The position numbers were made by a program, and so were the translations under genes. Of a DNA stretch of 64,000 bases, positions 1 through 7,651 are shown in pieces; position 1 is the first letter of the stretch, and each line of letters opens with the position of its first letter. The stretch is from Alysiella filiformis (GTDB taxonomy: Bacteria > Pseudomonadota > Gammaproteobacteria > Burkholderiales > Neisseriaceae), in the NCBI RefSeq assembly GCF_014054525.1, contig NZ_CP059564.1, positions 2,304,357 through 2,368,356 of the forward strand, given 5' to 3'. Under the pieces are notes generated by a model, which did no database searches, was not told the DNA's origin, and worked only from the letters and a program-made list of their open reading frames with translations.

Positions 1-523
1 CCAGCCTGAAATAGATGATGGCATTTTGATGAACGACAATGCCGCCATCAAAACCGTGGAAATGGCAAAAATGGCAGATTTGGTGGAAATGGTTGCCGAA
101 GAGCATTCAGAAAATGCCTTTGATGCCATTGATGATACAACAGAAGACATCATCAGCGATGAGCGCGTGAGTCTCATGCCCGCCAAGCCAACCATTGTGG
201 TTTCCACACCCGTGCGCACAGGGCAGCAGGTTTATGCGGAACAAGCAGATTTGATTGTATTGGGCATTGTCAGCCCTGGTGCCGAAGTGATTGCCGATGG
301 CAACATTCACATTTACGCGCCCTTGCGCGGACGTGCCATTGCAGGGGCTTCGGGCGACACCAAAGCGCGCATTTTTGTGCAATCCATGCAGGCAGAATTG
401 GTTTCCATAGCAGGCATTTATCGCGTGTTTGACCAAAAATTGCCGCCGCATTTGCACCGCCAAGCCGTACAAATTGAATTGCAAGACGACCGTTTGGCAA
501 TTGGCGCAATCAATGCAGAATAA
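1..523 (+). CDS. minC: septum site-determining protein MinC (3' part, cut by window start)
   Basis: The reading frame is open from the first bases of the window, so the true start lies upstream and only about 173 residues are visible. The last 110 residues match the MinC C-terminal beta-helix that binds MinD and FtsZ: glycine-spaced strands with [20 protein letters not shown] and PLRGRAIAG. The preceding 50 residues are an acidic linker. MinC is the FtsZ antagonist of the Min system and is recruited to the membrane by MinD. The minD gene follows after 72 bases that hold one uptake sequence, in the usual minCDE order. A TTG at 26 or the ATG at 29 could be mistaken for starts, but the open frame upstream and the missing N-domain argue against that. 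Confidence 0.95.
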   Translation, partial: QPEIDDGILMNDNAAIKTVEMAKMADLVEMVAEEHSENAFDAIDDTTEDIISDERVSLMPAKPTIVVSTPVRTGQQVYAEQADLIVLGIVSPGAEVIADGNIHIYAPLRGRAIAGASGDTKARIFVQSMQAELVSIAGIYRVFDQKLPPHLHRQAVQIELQDDRLAIGAINAE

Positions 524-595
524 GGTTTTACGATTTTCAGGCTGCCTGAAAACGGCTTTTTCAATTTTATTTTATTTAAAATAAGGAACAAAACA

Positions 596-1411
596 GTGGC
601 AAAAATCATTGTAGTAACATCTGGTAAAGGTGGCGTGGGCAAAACCACCACATCGGCAAGCATTGCATCGGGCTTGGCATTGCGCGGACACAAAACCTGC
701 GTGATTGACTTTGACGTGGGCTTGCGCAATTTGGACTTGATTATGGGTTGCGAACGCCGCGTGGTGTACGACTTAATCAATGTGATTCAAAAAGAAGCCA
801 CATTAAATCAAGCCTTAATCAAAGACAAACATTGCGACAATTTGTACATTTTGCCCGCATCGCAAACGCGCGACAAAGAAGCCCTGAACAAACAAGGCGT
901 AGAACGCATTTTGGCAGAATTGATTCAAGGCATGAATTTTGAATATGTGATTTGCGATTCGCCAGCAGGCATTGAAACAGGCGCATTGATGGCATTGTAT
1001 TTTGCCGATGAAGCCATCATCACCACCAACCCAGAAGTGTCTTCCGTACGCGACTCTGACCGCATTTTGGGCATTTTGCAAAGCAAATCGCGCAAAGCCG
1101 AGCGCGGTCAAAGCGTGAAAGAGCATTTGCTGATTACCCGCTATTCGCCCGAGCGCGTTGCCAAAGGCGAAATGCTGTCGGTACAAGACATTCAAGACAT
1201 TTTGCGCATTCCCTTATTGGGCGTGATTCCCGAATCACAAAGCGTGTTGCAAGCGTCTAACGCAGGCTCGCCCGTGATTCATCAAGAAAACGCCAATGCC
1301 GCCGAAGCCTACAAAGACGTGGTGGCACGCTTGTTGGGCGAAAACCGCGAAATCCGTTTCCTTGAACCTGTGAAAAAAGGTTTCTTCCAACGCTTATTTG
1401 GGGGTAAATGA
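596..1411 (+). CDS. minD: septum site-determining ATPase MinD
   Basis: MinD is the membrane-associated ATPase that carries MinC and oscillates with MinE to place the division septum. The 271-residue product has the deviant Walker A motif KGGVGKTT at residues 11-18 (signature Lys11, Lys16), the switch regions [10 protein letters not shown] and DSPAGIE, and a C-terminal amphipathic membrane-targeting helix ending FFQRLFGGK. Length is normal for the family. The start is GTG at 596, preceded by AAGGAAC. Its TGA overlaps the first ATG of minE, so the two are probably translationally coupled. Confidence 0.98.
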   Translation: MAKIIVVTSGKGGVGKTTTSASIASGLALRGHKTCVIDFDVGLRNLDLIMGCERRVVYDLINVIQKEATLNQALIKDKHCDNLYILPASQTRDKEALNKQGVERILAELIQGMNFEYVICDSPAGIETGALMALYFADEAIITTNPEVSSVRDSDRILGILQSKSRKAERGQSVKEHLLITRYSPERVAKGEMLSVQDIQDILRIPLLGVIPESQSVLQASNAGSPVIHQENANAAEAYKDVVARLLGENREIRFLEPVKKGFFQRLFGGK

Positions 1412-1740
1412 TGATGTCCATTTTTGAATTTTTGTTTGGCAAACGCGATAAGCAAAGCGCAAACGTGGCACGCGACCGCTTGCAAATCATCATTGCACAA
1501 CAACGCGATGTGCGCGACACCGAAAACGCCACACCCGATTATTTGCCCATGTTGCAAAAAGAGTTGATGGAAGTTTTGTCCAAATACGTCAAAATTGAAC
1601 TCAACGACATCAACATTTCCCACGAAAAACGCGATGGCATTGATATGCTGGAATTGAATATTACCCTGCCTGAAGCCAAACGCGTGGAACAAAACACCGA
1701 AGAAGCCCCAGCCGAAGATTCCCCTTTTAAATTGGAGTAA
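1408..1740 (+). CDS. minE: cell division topological specificity factor MinE
   Basis: MinE stimulates the MinD ATPase and drives the pole-to-pole oscillation. The N-terminal membrane-targeting segment [10 protein letters not shown] is followed by the anti-MinCD region with [13 protein letters not shown] and then the dimerisation domain with [16 protein letters not shown]. Three consecutive ATG codons (1408, 1411, 1414) could start it. The first makes a four-base ATGA overlap with minD, while family alignment would favour the third. The tail after about residue 88 is acidic and probably unstructured. It ends just before oxyR. Confidence 0.96.
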   Translation: MMMSIFEFLFGKRDKQSANVARDRLQIIIAQQRDVRDTENATPDYLPMLQKELMEVLSKYVKIELNDINISHEKRDGIDMLELNITLPEAKRVEQNTEEAPAEDSPFKLE

Positions 1741-1743
1741 TTC

Positions 1744-2673
1744 ATGACGCTAACCGAATTGCGCTATATCGTTGCCGTTGCCCAAGAGCGTCATTTTGGA
1801 CGCGCTGCACAGCGTTGCCATGTCAGCCAACCCACATTGTCCATTGCCATCAAAAAATTGGAAGAGGAATTGGCGGTATCGCTGTTTGACCGCAGCAGCA
1901 ATGAAGTGATTACCACCGATGCAGGTGCGCGTATCATTGCCCAAGCGCGTAAAGTATTGGACGAGGCGGACGTTATCCGCAATTTGGCAAATGAAGAGCA
2001 AAATGAATTGGAGGGGGCATTTAAATTGGGCTTGATTTTTACGGTTGCGCCCTATTTGTTGCCCAAGCTGATTTTGTCTTTGCGCAACATTGCCCCCAAA
2101 ATGCCTTTGATGTTGGAAGAAAATTACACCACGCCTTTAACCGATTTGCTCAAACACGGCGATTTGGACGCGATTGTGATTGCCGAACCGTATCACGAAA
2201 CGGGTGTGGAAACGATTCCTTTGTATGATGAGCCGTTTTTTGCGATTGTGCCAAAAGGGCATCGTTTTGAGGAATTGGATTCGGTGTCGCCACAGGCTTT
2301 GAGCGATGAACGTGTGCTGCTTTTAACCGAGGGAAATTGTATGCGCGACCATGTGCTGGGCAGTTGCACCGACTTGGCTGCGCGACAAAAAATCACGGGC
2401 TTAACCAGCACTTTGCAAGGCAGCTCCATCAACACGATTCGGCATATGGTGGCAAGTGGTTTGGGCATTAGTGTGCTGCCTGCCACGGCTTTAACGGAAA
2501 ATGACCACATGCTGTTTTCCATTATTCCTTTTGAAAGCCATGTGCCAACGCGCCGCATTTTGTTGGCTTATCGGCGCAATTTTGTGCGCCCCAAGGCATT
2601 GAGTGCCATTCGCAAGGCGATTTTTTCGGCTCAATTATCGGGTGTGTCTTTTATTCAGCCCAATCAGGATTAA
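1744..2673 (+). CDS. oxyR: LysR-family peroxide sensor OxyR
   Basis: This is a 309-residue LysR regulator with an N-terminal winged helix-turn-helix (residues about 1-60, ERHFGRAAQRCHVSQPTLS) and a C-terminal sensor domain. Cys199 and Cys208, in the context EGNCMRDHVLGSC, fall at exactly the positions of the redox pair of E. coli OxyR, so this is OxyR rather than CysB or another LysR member. It senses hydrogen peroxide by a Cys199-Cys208 disulfide and controls catalase and peroxidase genes. It starts three bases after the minE stop, so it may be read through from the min operon; this minE-oxyR order is also known in Neisseria. Confidence 0.96.
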   Translation: MTLTELRYIVAVAQERHFGRAAQRCHVSQPTLSIAIKKLEEELAVSLFDRSSNEVITTDAGARIIAQARKVLDEADVIRNLANEEQNELEGAFKLGLIFTVAPYLLPKLILSLRNIAPKMPLMLEENYTTPLTDLLKHGDLDAIVIAEPYHETGVETIPLYDEPFFAIVPKGHRFEELDSVSPQALSDERVLLLTEGNCMRDHVLGSCTDLAARQKITGLTSTLQGSSINTIRHMVASGLGISVLPATALTENDHMLFSIIPFESHVPTRRILLAYRRNFVRPKALSAIRKAIFSAQLSGVSFIQPNQD

Positions 2674-2692
2674 GAAGCGGTGTTCATGCCAA

Positions 2693-2728
2693 AGGCTGTC
2701 TGAAACCTTTTTTTCAGGCAGCTTTTGT
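2693..2728 (+). terminator. rho-independent terminator after oxyR
   Basis: An inverted repeat of GCTGTCTGAAA (2695-2705) and TTTCAGGCAGC (2712-2722), followed by TTTTGTTT, makes a hairpin from a pair of uptake-sequence halves. Converging uptake sequences used as terminators are common in Neisseriaceae. Confidence 0.75.
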
Positions 2729-2823
2729 TTGCGTGGCAAACGCGCCTGTTTTTTGACAAGATGTGGCTTTATCCCTAAAATTCCCATTCATTTAATTAAA
2801 TTACATTTTTTGGTAACACCGCC

Positions 2824-4155
2824 ATGCAACAACACGCCAATACTTACGAATCATCAACCCACCCCCTGCATTATGCCGACAACACTTTGGCACAACGTGG
2901 CGATGTGGTTTTATATTTGCACGAAGAAGAAGGGCGCATTACCGAAGCCCAAATCATGCGTGTGTGGGATTGCATTTATTATCAAGATGGTTTGCCCATT
3001 GGCGTGGTGCTGGTTGATGCGGAAAGCCGCCGCGATGCGCTGCCTGAATTTGAAACCTTTACGGTTAAAAACCATTTTGGCGAAGAAACCAAATATTTTC
3101 GCGGTAAACTAACCGTATCCCAAGAAAAAATTGCGGGGCATTTGTCGCCCTTGTTTCGTTTGGGACGCTATGCGCGGTTGTGGAATCCCGAATCCAAGCT
3201 GACCAGCATGCAGCCTTTGGACACCACCATTCCCTATCCCGAACCCGAAGATTTGTATGATGAATTTATTCAGCAAACCGTGTATGAACGCGCCGAAGTG
3301 GGCAATCCATACTGTTTGTTTGCGGCAGGATTGTGGAAACGCAAGGCGTTTTATCCCCACCAAGCCTTGCAATTTTTTCAGGCAGCCGCGCAACAAAATT
3401 TTGCTGCCGCTTGGCTGGAATTGGGCTTGGCATACGAAGGCAGCGATTTGTTGGAACGCAATCCCAGCAAAGCGGTGGCGTGTTTTCGGCACGCCATGGA
3501 ATTGGGCAGCCCTTTGGCAGCGTATCGTTTGGCACGCGCTTGCATTACGGGCGATGGCATTGTGCAAAGCGATGAAGCCGCGATTGCCTGCCTGAAAACA
3601 GCTTTGGACGGCAAAATCATGGCAGCAGCTCTGGATTTAGGCATTTATTTGCGTACTGGCACGTTCAACCATTTACGCTTGAAAAACAGCCCCTATCGCT
3701 TGATTCCACACATTTTGCCCAAACACCGCGAAGCCGCCAAGCTGTTTGCCCTTGCCGCGCAAACGCCTTGGAAAAATGCGGCTGTTGCCAAATTTTATTT
3801 GGCAGAATGCTATCGCGCTGGCGATGGGGTAAAAGCCCACGCTGAACACGCATTATTGCTTTACAAAGAAGCCATTAGAACAGGCGACATCGCGCAAGAA
3901 GAAATTCAAACAGCCTGCTATTACACAGGCAACACCGCCCGTTTACAGGCAGCCGTGGAAAACGATGGCAACCCACATGCCGCCTATTTGCTCGGCAAAA
4001 TGCTGTGGAACGGCGAACGTGCCGACAAAGACCGCACCGCAGGCAAACGTTATTTGAAACTCGCGTCCGAATCGGGACACGAATGTGCTGCCGCAGCCGT
4101 GGAATTGTTGCAACAAAAAGAAGACACCAGTTGGGCATTTTCGCGCAAAAAATAA
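2824..4155 (+). CDS. Sel1/TPR-like repeat protein
   Basis: The product is 443 residues with no signal peptide. Residues about 1-130 form an unrecognised N-terminal domain. From about 165 on, it carries Sel1-type helical repeats, seen as recurring alanine/glycine patterns such as AAWLELGLAYEGSDLL, AAYRLARACITGDGI, AKFYLAECYRAGDGV and AAYLLGKMLWNGERA. Sel1 repeats are alpha-alpha solenoids for protein contacts; the partner is unknown. It stands alone between the oxyR terminator and a repeat element, so context adds nothing about its job. Confidence 0.8.
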   Translation: MQQHANTYESSTHPLHYADNTLAQRGDVVLYLHEEEGRITEAQIMRVWDCIYYQDGLPIGVVLVDAESRRDALPEFETFTVKNHFGEETKYFRGKLTVSQEKIAGHLSPLFRLGRYARLWNPESKLTSMQPLDTTIPYPEPEDLYDEFIQQTVYERAEVGNPYCLFAAGLWKRKAFYPHQALQFFQAAAQQNFAAAWLELGLAYEGSDLLERNPSKAVACFRHAMELGSPLAAYRLARACITGDGIVQSDEAAIACLKTALDGKIMAAALDLGIYLRTGTFNHLRLKNSPYRLIPHILPKHREAAKLFALAAQTPWKNAAVAKFYLAECYRAGDGVKAHAEHALLLYKEAIRTGDIAQEEIQTACYYTGNTARLQAAVENDGNPHAAYLLGKMLWNGERADKDRTAGKRYLKLASESGHECAAAAVELLQQKEDTSWAFSRKK

Positions 4156-4169
4156 GATAAAAAAGGTTT

Positions 4170-4344
4170 GCCTTCGGCGACTTACTTTTTAAAAAAGTAA
4201 GCCAAATACTTTAAAGCCGAACGTTTAACTTATCAAAAAACAATTTCAGGCTGCCTGAAAACAGAAGTTATTGAAAATAATCAAAGTTACTATTGTGCGT
4301 CAAGTTGTTTGGCTTACTTTTTTAAAAAGTAAGTCGCCGAAGGC
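4170..4344. repeat. family E inverted-repeat element, copy 1 (full)
   Basis: The left arm GCCTTCGGCGACTTACTTTT (from 4170) is mirrored by AAAGTAAGTCGCCGAAGGC (to 4344). Each arm also contains its own small palindrome (CTTACTTTTT / AAAAAGTAAG). The middle holds one uptake sequence near 4247-4260. Further copies lie at 39611, 46260, 54446 and 56754. There is no coding capacity. It separates the Sel1 protein from the convergent earP and may act as a bidirectional terminator. Confidence 0.8.
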
Positions 4345-4385
4345 AAAAACTTTCATTCTCTCACATACTTTCAGGCTGCCTGAAA

Positions 4386-5462
4386 TCATTTTTGCGCCAA
4401 CCAATCCGCCAAACGCGATAAGGCATCTTTCTGATTAAAAAGATTTTGCTGCCACGATTGTGCCGATTGCCGCCACTCATTTTCATGCTGACGCAAAGTT
4501 TGCCAATGCGCCAGCCGCTCATTTTCAGGCAGCCTGAAATCGCCATTCAATTCGCGCGACAAACTCTGATACGCCTGCTGCCACACCGTGTGATTGTCGC
4601 CAAAAACCGTTTGCCAAAATGCGTCCAATTTGTCCAAATGCGCCAGCTCATCTTGCGGATAAATATGCCAAAACAAAGGCTTGCCCGAAAATTGGGCGCG
4701 CACAAAACTGTCTTCGCCACGCACAAAAAGCCAATCGTATCGCGCCAACAAATCATCAAAATCCGCTTGTGGCACAAAATCAATTTGGCGGATTTTCAGG
4801 CTGCCTGAAACACATTCCGCGCCCTTTTCAGGCAAAAATCCGCTTTCTCGCAAACTTGCCGCAACCTGCCCACCAGCCAAATCCACATTCACACACCAGC
4901 CCAAAGTTTGCCACGCGCGCAAAATGTCTGCCCAAATTGCGCTGCGATAGCCAAAAATCAAAACATTCAACGCATTGTTTTCTTTTGGGAATGTTTTTTC
5001 AGGCAGCCTGAAATCGCGTTCACGAATCAAACCGCCACTTTCAGGCACAAAGCCCATTTGCCAAAAATATTTCGGATAACCATCGCCCTGCAAAGATGGC
5101 ATCGCGTGGGTTTTGACTGCCCAATCCTCCGCGCTCAAATATTCCCAATTCAACCAAAGCGATTGATTTTTCTTGATTTTAAGCAACACACTTTCAGGTA
5201 GCCCACAAGCAAAGGTTTCAATGGTCAAATCGGGCAAAGGCACATGGTCGCAATCTGCCCACTCGTGTTCACGCCAACGTTTAACGACAACATCGCGTTC
5301 ATCGGCAAAATTCGGCGCAAGCTGCATGAGCGCGTCCCAATTATCCAAAAATAAAAAAACTTTGACATTCAATCGGCTACGCAATTCACGCGCCAAACGC
5401 CATGCCACGCCAATGTCGCCAAAATTGTCAATGACCGTGCAAAACAGCCAAACGGTTTTCAT
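4386..5462 (-). CDS. earP: EF-P arginine rhamnosyltransferase EarP
   Basis: EarP transfers rhamnose from dTDP-rhamnose to the conserved arginine of elongation factor P, which lets ribosomes pass polyproline stretches. The 358-residue protein shows the family signature IDNFGDIGVAWRLAREL near the N-terminus (Asp12 and Asp16 correspond to the catalytic aspartates) and VRGEDSFVRAQ (residues 247-257), the sugar-nucleotide-binding and catalytic region. Several uptake sequences are embedded in the gene and translated as RLPE or SGSLK insertions. The substrate gene efp, often adjacent in related bacteria, is not in this window. Confidence 0.93.
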   Translation of the reverse strand: MKTVWLFCTVIDNFGDIGVAWRLARELRSRLNVKVFLFLDNWDALMQLAPNFADERDVVVKRWREHEWADCDHVPLPDLTIETFACGLPESVLLKIKKNQSLWLNWEYLSAEDWAVKTHAMPSLQGDGYPKYFWQMGFVPESGGLIRERDFRLPEKTFPKENNALNVLIFGYRSAIWADILRAWQTLGWCVNVDLAGGQVAASLRESGFLPEKGAECVSGSLKIRQIDFVPQADFDDLLARYDWLFVRGEDSFVRAQFSGKPLFWHIYPQDELAHLDKLDAFWQTVFGDNHTVWQQAYQSLSRELNGDFRLPENERLAHWQTLRQHENEWRQSAQSWQQNLFNQKDALSRLADWLAQK

Positions 5463-5566
5463 GCAAATTCCCTTTCATTTGAAATATTATTACAAATATC
5501 TGCCCAAATGCGCATTTTTGACGCACAAATGCGCGATTTTAACGCAAAATACCCATTAAAAACGCA

Positions 5567-5596
5567 TTGCCATTTCTCCCCAAAATCCGCTATAAT
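5567..5596 (+). promoter_or_regulatory. promoter of the intergenic structured RNA
   Basis: TTGCCA (5567-5572), an 18-base spacer and TATAAT (5591-5596) form a good sigma-70 promoter. It lies directly upstream of a run of hairpins with no open frame of note. Predicted transcription start is near 5600-5604. Confidence 0.7.
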
Positions 5597-5599
5597 CAC

Positions 5600-5790
5600 A
5601 TCGTCATTTTCATGGCGATTACCTCCTAGGGCGCGGTAGTTTTCTCCTCCTTTTCTAACGCGCCCACTTTGGGGCAACGGCAGTTTTCTCCTCCTTTTCT
5701 GGCGTTGCCCCCCTGAATGACCCGAGGGTTATTCAGGCAGCCCAATTATTGATGTGATTCAAATAGTTGTGCTGCCTGAATAACCCTTTT
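5600..5790 (+). ncRNA. candidate sRNA with twin anti-Shine-Dalgarno hairpin loops
   Basis: There is no coding frame. The visible structure is: stem-loop 1 at 5600-5619 (8 bp, TTTC loop); a single-stranded ACCTCCT at 5621-5627; stem-loop 2 with GGGCGCG (5629-5635) pairing to CGCGCCC (5659-5665); and stem-loop 3 with GGGCAACG (5672-5679) pairing to CGTTGCCC (5703-5710). Loops 2 and 3 both present TTTTCTCCTCCTTTTCT, which is complementary to ribosome-binding sites. The 3' end can fold either as CCTGAATGACCC/GGGTTATTCAGG (5712-5737) or as GGGTTATTCAGGCAGC / GCTGCCTGAATAACCC (5726-5741 with 5771-5786) before TTTTCTT. The design recalls the sibling sRNAs of Neisseria (NgncR_162/163, NmsR), which repress metabolic mRNAs through pyrimidine-rich loops. 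This assignment is inference. Confidence 0.65.
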
Positions 5791-5824
5791 CTTAAATTAT
5801 TTGGTCTATTTTTTTACAAAACAG

Positions 5825-5880
5825 GACAAGTGTAGCGTGTAACTTGTTGCACCCTACATGGCGTTCCATTTTGTATTTGA
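5825..5880. repeat. collapsed family B element remnant
   Basis: The stretch AGGACAAGTGTAGCGTGTAA, continuing into CTTGTTGCACCCTACATGGC and a TTTTGTATTTG tail, joins the left flank of the palindromic element seen at 39663-39765 directly to its right flank. The central half is missing. It looks like an internal deletion of one family B copy and now lies in the 5' region of the dehydrogenase gene. Confidence 0.6.
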
Positions 5881-5914
5881 TTGACGATACTTGTCTATAT
5901 TAAAGGATTCAAAA

Positions 5915-7327
5915 ATGAAAAAACTCACAGCAGATGTGGTGGTCATAGGTGTCGGCACCGCAGGCATGGGCGCGTTTCGCAATGCCTTGTTGCACACGCC
6001 CAATGCGTATTTGATTGAAAGCCATGTGTTTGGTACAACCTGTGCGCGTGTGGGCTGTATGCCTTCCAAATTGCTGATTGCGGCTGCCGAAGCGCGTCAT
6101 CACGCCTTGCACACCGACCCATTTGGCGTGCATTTGGACAAACAATCCATTCAAGTAAACGGCGCAGAAGTCATGCAGCGCGTTAAATCCGAACGCGACC
6201 GCTTTGTCGGCTTTGTGTTGGAAGACGTAAACGCTTGGGACGAAAGCCGCCGCATCATGGGTGCAGCCAAATTCATTGACGAACACACCATTCAAATTGA
6301 CGACCACACCCAAATCCACGCCGAACGCATTGTGATTGCCACAGGTTCACGCCCCGTTATCGCCCCCGAATGGCAGGCTTTGGGCGACAAACTGATTATC
6401 AACGATGACGTGTTTTCATGGGACACGCTGCCTGAAAGCGTGGCGGTATTTGGACCAGGTGTGATTGGCTTGGAATTGGGTCAGGCTTTGAGCCGCTTGG
6501 GTGTGAAAGTTGCCATTTTTGGCAGAGGTGGCGCATTGGGCGGCATTACCGACCCTGTGGTTTTGCAACAAGCCATTGAAATTTTTGATGAAGAATTGGA
6601 TTTGCATTTGTCATCACAAACCGAAGTGGCATTGAATGCCGATGGCAAAGTGGCGGTAAATTGGTCGCAAAATGGCGAAAACGGCACGTTTGTGGCAGAT
6701 TATTTGCTGGCAGCCATTGGTCGCCGCCCCAATGTGGACAACATCGGCTTGGAAAACATCAATATTGAACGCGATGCGCGTGGCGTACCCATTGCCAACC
6801 CTTTGACCATGCAAACCAGCATTCCACACATTTTCATTGCAGGCGATGCGTCCAACCAACTGCCTTTGCTGCATGAAGCCAGCGACCAAGGCAAAATTGC
6901 GGGCGACAACGCGGGCAAATTCCCCCACATTACCGAAGGTTTGCGCCGCAGCCCAATCGGTGTGGTGTTTACCAATCCGCAAATTGCCAGCATTGGCTCG
7001 CGCTTTGCCCAACTGCAACAAAAACATGGCGATGATTTTGCCAACAAAGTGGCAGTGGGCGAAGTTTCCTTTAAAAATCAAGGTCGCAGCCGTGTGATGT
7101 TGGTCAATAAAGGGCATTTGCGCGTGTATGCCGACAAGCAATCGGGCGCATTATTGGGCGCGGAAATGGTGGGACCTGCCGCCGAACATTTGGCACATCT
7201 GCTCTCGTGGGCGCACCAAATGAACATGACCGTGCCGCAAATGTTGGATATGCCTTTCTATCACCCTGTGATTGAAGAAGGCTTGCGTACCGCTTTACGC
7301 GATGTGGCAAAAGCCTTGAACAGTTGA
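5915..7327 (+). CDS. dihydrolipoyl dehydrogenase-type flavoprotein
   Basis: This 470-residue class I pyridine nucleotide-disulfide oxidoreductase begins with a GVGTAG FAD-binding loop (residues 12-17). The redox-active disulfide is Cys43/Cys48 in TTCARVGCMPSK. A second nucleotide-binding region follows (VAVFGPGVIGLELGQAL), then the FAD motif HIFIAGDA, and the C-terminal catalytic His450/Glu455 in YHPVIEEGL. It reoxidises dihydrolipoamide or a similar dithiol using NAD. The ATG at 5915 has AAGGA seven bases upstream and is preferred to an in-frame start 24 bases earlier. No E2 or E3-partner gene is adjacent, so it may be the stand-alone paralogue rather than the pyruvate dehydrogenase subunit. 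Confidence 0.88.
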   Translation: MKKLTADVVVIGVGTAGMGAFRNALLHTPNAYLIESHVFGTTCARVGCMPSKLLIAAAEARHHALHTDPFGVHLDKQSIQVNGAEVMQRVKSERDRFVGFVLEDVNAWDESRRIMGAAKFIDEHTIQIDDHTQIHAERIVIATGSRPVIAPEWQALGDKLIINDDVFSWDTLPESVAVFGPGVIGLELGQALSRLGVKVAIFGRGGALGGITDPVVLQQAIEIFDEELDLHLSSQTEVALNADGKVAVNWSQNGENGTFVADYLLAAIGRRPNVDNIGLENINIERDARGVPIANPLTMQTSIPHIFIAGDASNQLPLLHEASDQGKIAGDNAGKFPHITEGLRRSPIGVVFTNPQIASIGSRFAQLQQKHGDDFANKVAVGEVSFKNQGRSRVMLVNKGHLRVYADKQSGALLGAEMVGPAAEHLAHLLSWAHQMNMTVPQMLDMPFYHPVIEEGLRTALRDVAKALNS

Positions 7328-7489
7328 GAACCTGCATTCACAATCTTAATGGCTCGCTTTTATCGCTACTTCATGCGCCTACGGCGTTGGCTTTTCACGC
7401 CAATCGTTTTGTTATTGGCATAAAAAGCCGCCTTGTATTCGCAAGCATTATCCATAAAATCAGCCATCAATCTTATGAATACAGGTTCT
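7327..7489. repeat. 163-bp MITE-like element with imperfect terminal inverted repeats
   Basis: The left end AGAACCTGCATTCACAA (7327 onward) and the reverse complement of the right end, AGAACCTGTATTCATAA (to 7489), match at 21 of 26 positions. The interior has no open frame. The element begins on the last base of the dehydrogenase stop codon. It is probably a non-autonomous remnant of an insertion sequence; no other copy was noticed in this window. Confidence 0.55.
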
Positions 7490-7503
7490 AATTTCAAACC
7501 ATT

Positions 7504-7540
7504 TTGGCTGCCTGAAACCCATTTTCAGGCAGCTTTTTTG
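7504..7540 (+). terminator. terminator built from paired uptake-sequence halves
   Basis: GGCTGCCTGAAA (7506-7517) pairs with TTTCAGGCAGC (7523-7533), followed by TTTTTT. It ends transcription from the dehydrogenase gene and its trailing element. Confidence 0.75.
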
Positions 7541-7651
7541 CTGATTAAACGTAAAAATTGTGTGAAAACTTTATTTTCAGGCTGCCTGAATGCGCAAAAA
7601 ATGCTATGATTTGCGCTTTTCATTAAATTTTTAAACAAATCAAAGACCCAC

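Noticed and set aside
4386-5914. An efp gene beside earP
   Set aside because: No EF-P-like frame is found on either strand near earP; the gap holds the structured RNA.
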